Notes under the pieces: generated by a model
The model's input: only the letters and a program-made list of their open reading frames with translations
Database searches by the model: none
Told to the model about the DNA's origin: nothing
Part shown: positions 10,548 to 22,634 of the stretch, piece by piece
Numbering within the stretch: position 1 is the stretch's first letter
Layout of the letters: the number at the start of each line of letters is the position of its first letter
Assembly: GCF_040712315.1 (NCBI RefSeq)
Contig: NC_134019.1
Coordinates: forward strand, 36,547,873-36,611,872
Source of the DNA: Castanea sativa
Taxonomy: Eukaryota; Streptophyta; Magnoliopsida; Fagales; Fagaceae
Direction: 5' to 3'
Length of the DNA stretch: 64,000 bases
Made by a program: the position numbers and the translations under genes

Positions 10548-11813
10548 CATTGTTTTAAAAACCGGTACGGTGAAAGAACCGAAAAAAGAACTAAATACCG
10601 ATTTTTTGGTCGAACCTCAATGATCGAACCGGTGACGTCATAAATAATTTAATTATTATTTATTTAAATTATATAAATAATTAATAATATTTTAATATAC
10701 TAAAACTAACAAACTAATGGTGATAAATATATTTCATTAAAAAAATACAATATATAACATCTTTTTAAAAAATTTAACATAATAAAATTACAAGACAATC
10801 ATCTTTAATATAATAAATTGAAATATTATATGTTTGTAGGTTAGTTTTTACTTGTTAGTTTCCTGTCCAAATTGATAACTATTGAAGATGAAGTGACGTG
10901 AGAAGGACCTTTCCCATTGCCTAAGCTATGTCCAATCCTTTTTTGCTTTTTCCTTTTTTTTTTTTTTTCTTCCCTTCTTCTCCACCGTTTGATGAGTGAT
11001 TTCTTCCACCTTTTTTGTTTTTGAATAAATCTTCCACCGTTTTTAAATTTTAATTCTACATCTTTATCTCTTGCTTTCTATTTTATTTATTTATTAATAT
11101 CATAAAATTTTCTCATCCACCCATTTGTACTTTTTACCATCCGAAGGCCTCTTTTTGACTTTCCCAAAGCCTAGTGCCTATTGCTTGCACATCTCTTCAG
11201 GTCATCCACCCATTTAAAGAAAAATACCTTCCCAATGCCTTCTGTTTTTTTTTACACTTTTCCAAGCCTACACATTTCCTTACGTGTTCCCCCTTCTCTA
11301 TTTCTTCTTCACAAATCTGAAATCTCCTCACAAAACTCCTTCTCCGCCTCCTTCTCAGTCTCACTGACGGAAACAGACATAGGTTTTTTTTTTGGGTCAA
11401 AAAATCTTGAAGAGCATTACATCGTCACTGTGCAGTCGCTGGCTCGCTGCTCCTTTCTTTCTTTCTTTTGCTTTTTTTGTCAAAAAAATCTTGCAAAAGC
11501 GAGCTAACAGAACTGCAGAAGCACTCAGTGCGAAAAAGCATTTTTCGCCCAAAACTGACCAGAATGTTCCAAAACAAAGTAGTTTTAGGCTGGGAAAAAG
11601 TCAAAAAACGGTGTAGTTTTTAGTTTTCAACCCAACCAGCCATAACCGGTTCGACTGCGCTGGTTTTCGGTTTTTCGGTTGAACCGGCCGATTTCTACTG
11701 TTTAACGGTTTTTAGTATATTTTCGATTTTATAACATAACCGGACCGAATTGATGACCGATTCCCGGTTGAACTGGTCGGACCGGCCGGTCCGGTCCGGT
11801 TTTTAAAACTATG
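10548..11813 (-). mobile_element. Non-autonomous hAT-like element, copy B (inverted relative to A)
   Basis: The 1,266-bp element is the reverse complement of copy A with only scattered differences, including the same ends (CATTGTTTTAAAAACCGG at the left, CATAGTTTTAAAAACCGG read inward from the right). Its 8-bp flanks are GATATTAG (10540-10547) and GTTCTACC (11814-11821). These are exact reverse complements of copy A's left and right flanks. That pattern is expected if recombination between A and B inverted the DNA between them. The open frames inside mirror those of copy A and are not genes. Confidence 0.8.
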
Positions 11814-11821
11814 GTTCTACC

Positions 11822-12338
11822 ACAAGACACAGAACTACCCTTCACTGCTATTCACAGAAGAAGTGTCATAATTATGCTCCAAAAGAATAAAAATTTGTTT
11901 TTGAATTAAATGTCCGTTTTAGATTATTTTTGTTACTATATCCCTCAAAAATAATTTATTTCCACTCCAATTTAGAATTTAAACCAAAGTTTTACTCAAA
12001 AAAAAAAATTAAACCAAAGAGTCTAAATAAGTCATTGAGTCTAAAAGACTCTTTGGTTTTTACACCAAATAATTCATTTTTCACAAAAATTAATAAATTA
12101 GATGAACACGATGCATAAAATTAGACTCCAATTTAGAATTTATTTAAATTTAAACTCTTCGGTTTTACACTCAACTAGTGTGTAACTCCATGCATATGTA
12201 TGGGTACAATTAAAAACAATCACAATTATATAGTTGAAATTATACATTTTTTTTAGAAGATATTCAAATTATACATGGTATTAGGTTACACTTTTTTTAA
12301 ACCATATATTTCTAAAACATGTAATTGTTTTTCATTGA

Positions 12339-12380
<42 letters not shown>

Positions 12381-12654
12381 GATTTAGAATTTAATTGGAT
12401 TTAGGCTCTTTAGTTTTTGCACCGAATAATTTACCTGCCACAAAAATTAGAAACTTAGATGGACACACGACGCAAAATTAGACTCCAATTGAAATCTAAT
12501 TGGATTTGGTCCCTTCAATTTTTACACTCAATAATTTACTTGGTAAAAAAAAATTTAAAATTAAATGGAACATGGGGCACAAAATTGAGAATTCAATTGA
12601 AATCTAATTGGATTTTCTCAAGTTTTGCTTTAAATATATATATATATAGTCAAT
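11822..12654. repeat. AT-rich DNA with diverged ~115-bp tandem repeats
   Basis: From about 11930 to 12625, four or five degenerate units recur, each with words such as GACTCCAATT, TCTAATTGGATT, TTTTACACTCAATAATT and CACAAAATTAGA. A (GT)n(AT)n microsatellite at about 12340-12380 splits the array. No gene is visible. Confidence 0.5.
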
Positions 12655-13060
12655 TTTAAGCTAATTAACAGATTAATCCCAATTGTTAATGTAATTATAG
12701 AAACATTTTTAAGGTTCAAATGTACTCCAATAGTGATAACCCAAGAATCATTTAAGGAAACATTTTTAAGACTTTCTTGTAATATGTAAATTTTGGATAA
12801 TTGTTGAGTACTCCCGAAGTACCATAAATGTGTACTCCCTCATCTCACATAACTGTGGGTCTCACTAATTAAATTAATGGTGGGACTCACAATTCATGTA
12901 AGGGGAGGAGTACACATTTATAATACTCCGGAAGTATTCAATAATTTTCCGTAAATTTTAACCTAATTAACCAATTAAGCCCAATTGTTATATAATAATA
13001 AGAATCATTTAAGGAAATTTTTTTCAAGACTTTCTTGTATTTTGCTTTTTTTGAGATAGT
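12655..13060. repeat. Two-copy direct repeat of the duplicated unit
   Basis: AAGCCCAATTGTTA, AAGAATCATTTAAGGAAA and AAGACTTTCTTGTA occur twice here (about 12655-12785 and 12951-13040). They also occur twice in unit C (about 32100-32220 and 32410-32545). The tandem repeat is thus older than the split of units B and C. Confidence 0.65.
12795..12950. mobile_element. Mutator-type MITE, 156 bp, perfect 9-bp target duplication
   Basis: The ends GGATAATTGTTGAGTACTCC and, inverted at the right, GGAAAATTATTGAATACTTCC extend into arms of about 45 bp (CATAAATGTGTACTCC). GTAAATTTT flanks both sides (12786-12794, 12951-12959). The homologous place in unit C near 32410 reads ATGTCAATTTTAAGC without the element, a natural empty site. 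Confidence 0.9.
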
Positions 13061-14519
13061 TACAACATGTTGCTAAAACCATAACTCGAACTATTTTTCT
13101 TTAGAACCCCAAACAATTTGTGCATTAGGAGATGCCAATTAAGTTACAATGCTATTACTAGACTTTCTTGTAACTAGGTTTGCAATGTATGTCAAAGTTC
13201 ATTTTTTAAACTAATATATAATTCACATAATTTAGAGAAACAAAGTGTTTCTTCATGATATAAATTCATATTCCTCAGACCTTTTCTTGAGGCAGAGGAA
13301 ACTTCTTCACCAAAAGAAATATTGCAAGGCCTCTCTGAAATTTACAGTGTCCGGGTAGAAGTGATTCGATTTTTTTTTTTTTTTTTTGGTTTGATAATTT
13401 ACACATGAAAGGGACATTATAATTATCATGGTAATAAGTAAAAACCTTTAGAGCAAAACTGCACCTTCGTAATAGTTACATTAATTTATCTATTACTATC
13501 TTCTAAAAAAAAAAAAAATCTATTACTAATTTTCAACCGCATAGGAACCCAGCAAGAATAAAAGAAGAATTCCTTCTATAAATATCCAAAAAGTTCTTCA
13601 TGAATAGATTCTCATAAAAAAAAAAAAAAAAAAGTTTTCATGAATATGGATCTATCTAAAACCAACAATTAATTCATAAAGGTTTTCTAATAAGCAGAAC
13701 ATTTGGACCAAACATCCTAGGACCCATCTAGTTTTTCAAAATGAACTTGGCATATCAACATGGTTTTCTTTCTTATCAAAAAATAAAATAAAATAAAAAA
13801 ATAATACAAAGTTTTCTTAAAAAAAAAAAATCCCAAATGCATTATACTTCGAAGTTCACATTCTATTATATATCCATTACATTTACATCAAGCCAACAAA
13901 ATAGAAATTACAAGCTAAACAAATCTAAAATTCAACAGGATAAGACCATCACAGCTACAATTCTCCATTGCCACTTCTATTTCTGCTCCTCAAGAACCTT
14001 CTACTCAGCAAAAATTTGTCTTGGCATCTGAAAAAATAAAAAGACATGAACTCCTCAAATCCTCGTTCACTCAAAACACACTAAGGCCCAACCGCCCAAG
14101 AAAAGGGTACTGAAAGAAAGACAAAGTAAACAAGTAGGTGAGAGAGAAAGTTACAGTACTTACGAAGAATATATAAGCTCACTTTCATTTGATTTAGAAT
14201 ACGTATAAAGTAACAGATCATGAACCATGCTCAGCATCAATCATAATAACATAATACAAAATTAGAAACCAAGTGAATATACCGGACAACCAAATAGAGT
14301 TATCGTTAAAACTATGAAACAATTTGGTTCAGTTGGAGAGAATCAGAGTAGGAGTACGAGCAAACTCATAGAGATGAGAGGGGGGATTAGTGAGAGCTTG
14401 ATTTGTGTTGAATGGCTCAAATCACCGTTCCAAAAAGGTCTTCACAAATATGCACATAACCTTTTGTCTAAAACCTTCATTAGAACAATGATTTTTTAAC
14501 ATGAAATTGAAATAGCATC
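13061..14519. other. Non-coding DNA of unit B shared with unit C
   Basis: Pieces match unit C at about 32560-32680, 33455-33560, 34500-34740, 35350-35640 and 38040-38220 in the same order and orientation. Examples are GCATTATACTT, TTACATCAAG, CAAAATAGAAATTA and GATTTAGAATACGTATAA. Unit C is interrupted by insertions that unit B lacks. There is no gene apart from the decayed downstream end of the membrane-protein copy. Confidence 0.6.
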
Positions 14520-15185
14520 GCGGAGTTCGTACCATTGATATATTGGTAGAAGAGATAGGCAACAAGGTCGAACGATCTTGGTGCTGAAGGCGATAATACC
14601 TAACCAAGATGGGCATCATGAGTCCATATAGCCATTCTAGTGCGAATTGCACCGCTTTACTCATTTTCTCATAAAACCATCTTCTTAACCAATCAAGTAA
14701 AATGAGAAAAGCACACATTAGTACGAACATGAAAGCAATATAATCGAACCATGTAAGTGGAGCTGAAAAAATCTATAGATGCTATCAACATCACTGCAAG
14801 TATGGCTGCGAATTTGCTGATGTGACCGCGCGCAAACAAGACCATATATGTTATCAGCTGCGAGGTTGAACTTGGCTTCAGCTATGGGAGACACAAAGAA
14901 AACAATCGAGATGTAAATGAAAGCCTCTATGGTAATTGGGTGAGTAGCATGAGGATTAAAATCCGTGTTAAGATACTTCAATGGAATAAATGAGACAAAT
15001 AAAGGGATCACAAATGCAAAGATTTTAAGTCGTGTGTCATGGGGGAGTGGAGAAGGCAATGAGCTTCTCAGCTGTTGTGATGGTAGAGATGATATGAACC
15101 CATGCGCTGAGAGAGAGAGAAACCAGAACCTGCTCCCTCGAATCAAATTTCTATCCGAAAAGAAAACTGGGTCCTTACTTGTCAT
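14520..15185 (-). pseudogene. Broken copy of the multi-pass membrane protein at 38494-39102
   Basis: Reading leftward, the first part matches the intact unit C gene closely (GFISSLPSQQLRSSLPSPLP, IFAFVIPLFVSFIPLKYLNT). An extra base near 14833 (TTGCGCGCGGTCACATC where the intact gene has TTTTTGGTCACATC) throws the frame. A second length change near 14773 restores it, and the end resumes as FVLMCAFLILLDWLRRW and LLPISSTNISMVRTP. The ancestral stop TGA has become CGA, so the frame runs on. Two frameshifts plus a lost stop make this a pseudogene. The N terminus before GFISSLPSQQ also differs from the unit C copy. Function of the family is unknown. Confidence 0.85.
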
Positions 15186-15485
15186 GAAATGGACTGAAAA
15201 GAAAGATAATTGGAGTTACTGATGAAATGGATTGCATGGGATCATTTTACTTGTCATGAAATTATTCCCTCCATTTTAGAGGTATGTATATTTCCTTTTT
15301 TTTTGTGATTGGTAAAACTTGTGAGATTGGGCTTTGAAGCTGGGTTGTATTCTTTGGAGTCCTGGCTGCCAAACTAAGTAGAATTGCTCTTTTGGTTATA
15401 CATGCTTTTGCATTTAATTGATCTCTTACTCCAACTGAAGTGTAAGCGTTTCTTAAAGAAACTCTGTGATGTATGTAAATTTCAG

Positions 15486-16657
15486 GTTTTTGGTTATGCA
15501 CAAATATTTGCAAAAATTGGAGATGCAAGGGCTATAGTGGACTCTGTAAATGCAGGGCTTAGCTAACCTGGTCTACTTTCAGCAAGCATTGCTTTAAAGG
15601 TTGTTACTGTCAATTTGAGTTTATCCAAATTTGACAAGATGCCAATTTTAACTTGAAGCTGCTTTAGCCATATGGTCTTTGGAATAAATAGCATATATAT
15701 CCTCTCCTCATAAACTACTAGTGGAAGGTTGCTTTTATAATCAGAAAACCAAAAAAAAAAAAAAGGAAAAAAAAAAAGACTTTATTATAATATTTTTATG
15801 GCTTTAAATAACTAGAAAGTGTACAAGATTTTTACATGCAAGTATGAAAATGATATTGAGAGGAGAGTTCTTCCTGGGAAATTTTGTTATGATAAATTAT
15901 AATTTGTTAATGATTTAATATATAATGCCACATATTAATGACGTCCTGTTTAGAAACCAACTAAAAACTCACACTGATAAGTGACGTCATTAATATGTTT
16001 TTAACGAATGTTGTAATGATACAAGTCACATATTTTCTTAGTGGTTAGTGCAGGATGAAATGTGAAAATCCATTGCAGAAAGTGGTGGTATTGATGCAGT
16101 TCTCCAATGCATTGATGACAGTGGTGAACAAGTTAACAAAGTTGTTGCTAAAGCTTGCTGTTCTTTGGTATCCAAGGTGTGAAGACATCCAAATTTTAAG
16201 AGAGTTGTAGTTTTTCATTTTCTTTATTGCAAGCATAATGTCAAGACCAAATTCTCATGACAAATGTGGTGGAGTCTCTGGTTTCAACTTTGAGTGTTCA
16301 ATCATGATGGTTTCTGCAAACTTATTTGGTGAAGAGTCATGGAATAACTCTCACCTTCGATGAGGATAGTGGCCCTTATGGTGGATGAACAATTCTCTGT
16401 ATGTAACCCAGAGGCCCAATTGGCCTCTAATGGACGCCAAAGGAAAGAATTTTCTAACCTAAACCAGCAAGTTAACATCTCTATTGCTTTGATTATTGTT
16501 GCTTGTAGATGCAATTAAGCACCTCTAATGTGTTTCATTTGATTAGTTGGCAGGAAGTGATACAAACAAGATTGCCATTGTCGAGAGGGGCTATATGGAT
16601 AGGCTAATCAAATTGTTAGCGATATTTTCTGATGACCCTTCTGTGTTACAAGAAGCA
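15486..16657 (+). pseudogene. ARMC6-like armadillo-repeat gene fragment
   Basis: Three exon-like blocks with splice-site borders read like plant armadillo repeat-containing protein 6. Block one (15486 to about 15614) gives VFGYAQIFAKIGDARAIVDS with an in-frame TAA at 15564-15566, then PGLLSASIALKVVTVN. Block two (16054-16176) gives a TGA at 16063-16065, then AESGGIDAVLQCIDDSGEQ and KVVAKACCSLVSK, followed by a GT. Block three (16547-16657) gives LAGSDTNKIAIVERGYMDRL and IFSDDPSVLQEA, then homology stops. Both gene ends are missing. Units A and C have no counterpart, so this piece arrived in, or survived only in, unit B. Confidence 0.8.
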
Positions 16658-18664
16658 AGGGAGCTGCATAGTAATGGCATCTGCAATCAATTTATATATA
16701 GCCCTCACAACAGAAAAACTTTTAGTTCTTCAATCAAGTCTTATTGGATGTTAGTTTTGCCTTCCTAAAAGCTCTGTGTATACATTACAATTCATAATTA
16801 AATATTTATATTCGTCAATAACCTTGTAATTTAGTGGCATAACTTGATTTTCATTATAAGGAGAACCAAATTTTGAATCTCCCTTTATGCACTTGTTGGA
16901 ACAACTGAATGATCAAAATAAACAAAATTTGCTAAATTCTGTGACTTGTTTCATTACAACATTCGTTAACAATATACTATTAAGCTTCATCCTTTTGCTT
17001 ACTATCTTCCCCAACTTCTAGGCCTTCAGTGCATCATATTAATTTAGCCAACAAGAGACAATTGAATCATCCAACCCCACAAACCAACCTAAAAATCTAA
17101 CGCAATTGACATGTCCTGTTTCAAATTGGGAATTTAGCATTTATAAGTTTGAGCAGAAGACCATAGATTTGGTGGGAAGAATGAGAGAAGCAACAGAAGA
17201 AAAAACCCATTAATGGTTAAAACAGGAGGGAGGAACCAAAGGTTCAAAACCAAAGAAAAGTTCAAGAGGTAAACAGAACCACCTATAAAAGCATTCTCAA
17301 GTCAAGCCCTGTAAACTTTGGACTATGGCTACACTACTTACAAGAAAAATCTATGAATTGGTTCTATCCTCAATTTTGTACAGTTGTATTGTTGTGAGGG
17401 GTCTGGTTACTTAATTTCATTGGCTCCCTGGAAGAACCTGAAAAGTAAAAGGATTAAGTTCATTTGAAGGGAGGGCCAGCTCAAAGTAAAAAGGATGAAT
17501 AACATTAAAAATTAAGCATTTATCCATTCAATTGCAGGCAACCTATGTCACAAAAAATCCTGGTTGCCAGTCATAATATCAAACAATAAAAGAATGGTTC
17601 TAGGATACCAATTGAATGCCAATCCGCTAATGGAACATCTAGTTGTATGCCTCCCTTTCCTAATCACGTCTATCAGTAACTGTAACAGTAATTAACATTC
17701 AGAATTCCATCCCACCTATTCAGCCAAAAAAGTCCCACTACACCTAAAAAATTTATTCCCAGTCCATACATATAGCTTGCATTAATGTACCAACTTTCTT
17801 CTTAGCAGCAGCAAACTCTTTCTTTATTCTAGCTGAAATAAAGAATAATTACAAATAGGCTTTCAGAAGAAAAAATGTGTAATTTGACTATATATTTATC
17901 TTAAATATTGAACAATTAGTAAATGTTCATAAATTCAAAACATAATATCCTTCACAAATCACAACCATCTTATGTTTGAGACTACTTGGATCTGATGCAC
18001 ATAGATATTAAATGTGGAATCCAGAATGTTCGAACCAAAAACTGAATAAATTTTCTTTTTCTTTTTTTTTTTTAAAAAGTCATATAAAGAACTTAACTAA
18101 ACATCTGTAGTAAAACTTCAAAAATAAGTGATGAAATCCGGAATTGTCACTAACCATCATTTGGCTCCAGATCTTGGTGATCACATCATTAATATTGGAT
18201 CCTATCTCATCGAACATGCTAGGTAAATATTTGATGGGGGAATAAACTGATAAAACCCCCTAGCGGAGGGAAAGGCAGGAGAGTAAATAAACCTTTTAAG
18301 AAACTTTTTAAGCAAAAGTAAACAAATATGGGTGAAAGTGGAGTAAAAATACTAATAAAACTGTGCATGCATATAATAACCATGCTAGAGATTGCTACCG
18401 TTGCCATAAAAAAGAACTCTAGACTCATACTTGTTGATGAAAAAACATCATTAACAAAAGTACCACAAAATCAACTGCAAGAAAAATCAGTAAAAATGAA
18501 TATTTAAACATATCATATCATGATAACTAATTCAATCAAAATAGTGTTCTAGTTAATTCAATGTGTAAAAAAAAATTAGTTCGTAATTACAATAAGGATC
18601 TCAAAACTAAGATCACTAAAAGGTGTCAATAGCAAATTGTGTGAATACTACTGCATAAATAATT
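16658..18664 (-). pseudogene. Eroded multi-exon gene of the duplicated unit (unit B copy)
   Basis: On the minus strand, exon-sized pieces with AG/GT borders are visible. 18218-18155 reads MFDEIGSNINDVITKIWSQ followed by MM and a GTTAGT donor. About 17832-17770 reads RIKKEFAAAKKKVGTLMQ after TTTCAG. 17437-17417 reads VLPGSQ then TGA after TTTTCAG. The last two recur in unit C near 46730-46680 and 45750-45725 with few changes. I do not recognise the protein, and order and phase are uncertain, so this is an exon-like remnant and not a gene model. Confidence 0.45.
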
Positions 18665-19934
18665 TTAATCTAACAAAAAATAGATATAATGGATTAACCA
18701 CAGTTTGCACCGGAAACATGTAAACTGAATTTAACTTCTCAAACAAGAGAGCTACATCAAACAATTTATTATATCAAATATGCAACCACATTAAACATGG
18801 AGCAAAAATGATGTAGGTGCATCAAAGCTAGAGCAGAAAATGCCAAAGTCCATTTTGTTCAGCCTATTAGCTATTATAAGACTCGTCTTTTGTTTGTCTA
18901 AGTTATGTTTTGTTTATTGTTGTACTCAACATTCTATTGTCATGGGACTTTGAATGAAATTGGAAGGTTAGGATTCAAAGATGAAGGCTATGATTTTAGG
19001 GTCATTGTAGGTAGCTTGAGCTAGAAAGTGATCTTCTATCCTTTTCAACTTAAATCTTATTGTCTTCCTTTCACTATGATCTCCTTTTATTGTTGGAATT
19101 TCTTCTTAGACCCTTTGCAAGCTTCAATCTGCTTAGACTAGTCAATTTTTTTAGTCTATTTTATGTTTTGTCTACTATTGTGTATTTAGCATGTTACAAT
19201 GTCTACTATGTTAAGCGTTCGAACTATGATTGGTCGATGAGGAATAAACTGATTAAACCCCTTCAAAAAACTTGTAAGCAATAGTAAACCAATATCTTGG
19301 GCGCAAGTGAAGTAAAAACTAATAAAAATGTACATTCATAATCTCACAACTATTAATTTTAGTGAAAATACATATCAAAACTATTCACAAGTTCAACTCT
19401 GTCACGCATTGCAAATTCTGTGACTAGCAATGCTCCTTTCAGATCCCCTAATTTCAACTTAAAAGCCTAGAGCAACATACAGCATCAAATGGTAAATAGA
19501 CAAAAGCAGCTTTGAAATTGAAGGCAAAGATAAAGAATTATATAAAGGACTTAAACGGAGAAAGGATTACAGGAATGATATACTATATAAATCAAACATA
19601 GAGATATATCTTCTAAAGAATAAGTTAAAGGGCCTCTAGAAATTTTACTGCATGCATACTAAGCGTTTAAATGTATGATATCACATATATTCATATTATT
19701 ATACACACACATGCACGTCTAGATGCTAACCCAGCTAAAATCATTAATGAACAGAAACTTCAAAATGAGCATAACAAAAGTGGTTCACAGAAAGAGAGAA
19801 AATATCTGGGAAAAATTGTACTAAAAACCAAACTATGGACAAGTTCAAACACTTGCCACCAATCTTCAAATAAATAAAATAATGCTAAATAGCGAGAGAA
19901 GTAAATTACAGCAACACGCTATCGAAGAAACTTA
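18665..19934 (-). other. 3' part of the kelch copy 2 locus
   Basis: This is the inverted match of 9340-10410. It includes the candidate second exon (about 19390-19475 on the minus strand), where GALLVTEFAMRD is preserved but the frame then breaks. Shared words include GGGTCATTGTAGGTAGCTTG and CTAGAGCAACATACAGCATC. Pieces also recur in unit C near 47100-47170 and 48170-48230, showing that a third kelch locus existed there. Confidence 0.6.
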
Positions 19935-20152
19935 GAGTCCGTTTGGATAGAACTTATTGCTGAAAACTGAAAACTGAAAACACTGTACAAAAATAATTTT
20001 TTAATGTGTAAAAATTACTGTTCATCTCAAAAAGTACTGTTCATTGGCCTAAAATCACTGTTCATGGCCAATGAACAGTAACACATGCGCGTGGAAAAAA
20101 AAAAAAAAAAAACGGCCAAACGTGGACGCAACTGTGCTATCCAAACGCCCTC
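19935..20152. mobile_element. Tourist-like MITE, TTA target duplication
   Basis: The ends GAGTCCGTTTGGATAG and, inverted, GAGGGCGTTTGGATAG are flanked by TTA on both sides (19932-19934, 20153-20155). The interior has inverted ACTGTTCAT motifs and an A-run. It cut away the 3' end of kelch copy 2, whose homology to copy 1 stops here. Confidence 0.85.
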
Positions 20153-20160
20153 TTAGTTGG

Positions 20161-21291
20161 TCATTGATGGGGATACTTATGGATGGACACAATGGAAATA
20201 CTCAATATCGAGGAACGGTTGAGGGAATTAAGCTTGTGATCATCGTCACTGTCGGCCTCACTACTATCGTCCTTGTCCTTGTCATTGTCATAGTCATTGT
20301 CACGATCTAATATCGGTAGAGAAATGTCAAGTATGAGACAATTGACATAGTCCTGCATAATGCCTTTCTTCTTATTATGCGTGAATGAGTGGAGGAAAAG
20401 ACAGAATTTCTGATCAACTAAATCAAGCAAAGGGATGTACGGGGTTCATCTGCCAAAGTTCATGCTCCAGAAGAATTGGGCTGTTGCCGCGAATAATGTT
20501 GAAAGAGCCGTGGAGCCACTTATCCCTATCTAAATAGTAAGCTTGTATATGGATATCATGGCTTCTATCGTAGTCAACACTAAGAGCCCCAGGTTGTATG
20601 TCGAAGTGATGCACAAGTTGATGTTGTAAGTAAATAATATATAAAAGTTCATCAATTTGGGATCACAAAGTAAAGCTACAACAACCTGTTGTTTAGATTC
20701 AAGAGCGGCATACATGCGAACCGAAAAAGGAGGAACAGGAAGAGGAGAACTGAGCAAGGACTCCCATGTATTTGAGATGGGGTCATAAGCCTCCATCCAG
20801 CCACAATTTTCAGAAAACTCATAGGAGAAACCACCAAACACATACAACTTACCGTCAAGGACGATGGCGTAAGGGGAGCGTCTATCAGGAAAAACTCATA
20901 GGAGGAAGACGCTTCCAACCATCACTAAGGTGTTTAAGGTTTAGGGTCCATAGGATCCAGAGTTTTCTTGAGTCATCTGTATTGGAATCGAATGGTTCTA
21001 TGCCGCCTATAGAATACAGACGTGACCCCCTGCATGCATGAATGTAGCGATTTCCCAACAACTTCACTGACGAAAACGGAGTGGGCAAAGAAGGAGATAC
21101 GGTGATTGCAACCTTTTCCTTTGTCGGAGAAGAAGAAGAAGGGTGGCACAGTGAATCTGAGTCTCAGTCCGGGTGTGGAATCTTAAAGGCATACCACTCT
21201 TCTAGTTGATGATGATCTGACGGGTGCCACCGATGGCCACAAAACCGATCACAAATTCATCAACAACATCTGGCTTCCATATCTCCTCCAT
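20161..21291 (-). pseudogene. Kelch-repeat protein, copy 2, frameshifted
   Basis: It starts at ATG 21291 (MEEIWKPD...), then breaks early: the shared text (GFCGHRW, HHQLEEWYAFKIP) lies in another frame. Later pieces are SRLYSIGGIEPF, LYVFGGFSYEFSENCGWMEA, YDPISNTWESL, ALESKQQVVVALLCDPK, LVHHFDIQPG and YYLDRDKWLHGSF in alternating frames. An acidic D/N/K-rich tail precedes SIVSIHKYPHQ. It supplies the AAG codon where copy 1 has TAG. Several frameshifts and small deletions make it non-functional. The 3' end is replaced by a Tourist MITE. Confidence 0.85.
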
Positions 21292-21399
21292 TGCTTGCTT
21301 TGAATCAGAAAATAACACGAGAAGAAGATATAATAAGGGCTAAGGGTCACGGTTTTAGGATTGGGATTTGGTTATTTAGGGTTCTGTTTGAATATATAT

Positions 21400-22500
21400 C
21401 TATACTAATATTTAAGGGGCTTCTCTTATTTAGAATCTTCATTATTTTTTTTTTTAAAAAATACCCCTACATCCGCTTTAAAAAAAAAAATGCCCCCACA
21501 TCCCTATATTTCAGTAGAGACAAAACCAAATGACAATCTGGTAAAAATACAACTCTAACTCCACTTAAACATTGCTTTATCCACTTATAAATTAGATTCT
21601 CAAAATAAAAATTATGTTAAAATGGAAAACTGACCCTCTAACTTTTTTCAAATTTCATTTCAATTATTTAACTTTGTTTTTGTTCATTTCAGTCCTCTAA
21701 GATTTATTCAATCAATGCCTTTTTGTTAACTTTTGTTAAAAATTTCGAAAACAAAAATTTGGAAAATATTTCAATCATTAATTGAATTTTTTTAATTTAA
21801 ATTTTTTGAAAAAAAAATTATAAAATTGAAAAATTAACCACAACATATAACAAAAGTTGATAGAAAAGTCTTAATTGAATAAACTTGAAAGTTAAAGGAC
21901 TGAAATAAATAAAAACAAAGTTAGAGGACTGAAATGAAATTTGAAGAAATTTAGAAAGTCAATTTTGCATTTTGCCCTAAAAATTATATATATAAAATAA
22001 AAACACAATTTTTTTTTTTTGCTACAAAATAGGACCACTAAAATAAAAAAAATCATTATCACACGCCCTTGTTTGGGATCCTCATTTTTTGTTCAAAAAT
22101 GCCCTTACATCCTTATATATAAGTAGATACAAAACTAAAGGACAATTCGGTAAAATTACAACTTTAATTCCCACTAAAATATTGCTTTATCCACTTATAA
22201 ATTAGATTTTCAAAATAAAAATTATATATATAAAATAAAAAAACATTTTTTTTTTGCTACAAAATAGGAACACTAAAATAAAATAAAATAAAAAGCATCA
22301 TCACACACGCAATAAGGCTCTTCTTTGTAGGTATTTTTTTTATAGGAACTTGGGGTAGTTTTTTTTTTTTTTTTTAGAACATGGGGTAGTGGGAAGTTTT
22401 ATGGAACATGGGGTAGTTTTATAAACATGGTAGGTTTTTTTTTTCAATTTTATCAATTTACGATTTTAACCTCATTTTTATGTTTTAAGAATAAGGATAA
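21400..22500. mobile_element. AT-rich insertion with internal repeats in the kelch copy 2 promoter; Helitron-like start
   Basis: The kelch leader is interrupted here and resumes near 22640. The insertion begins TCTATACTAATATTTAAGG, similar to plant Helitron 5' ends. It contains two related blocks (about 21440-21630 and 22075-22330) sharing TGCTTTATCCACTTATAAAT and CTACAAAATAGGA. Between them, 21610-21960 has inverted words (GTCCTCTAAG..., GAGGACTGAAATGAAATTTG). No helicase is encoded and I cannot fix the 3' end. Confidence 0.35.
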
Positions 22501-22503
22501 TTA

Positions 22504-22507
<4 letters not shown>

Positions 22508-22569
<62 letters not shown>
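22508..22569. repeat. (TA)n(GA)n microsatellite
   Basis: About 28 bases of TA are followed by about 34 bases of GA. Confidence 0.95.
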
Positions 22570-22572
<3 letters not shown>

Positions 22573-22634
22573 AAGACAATAACTAACTTTCAAAATTCTC
22601 TTAATATATAGAAATAGAAATCGATAAAACCTAT

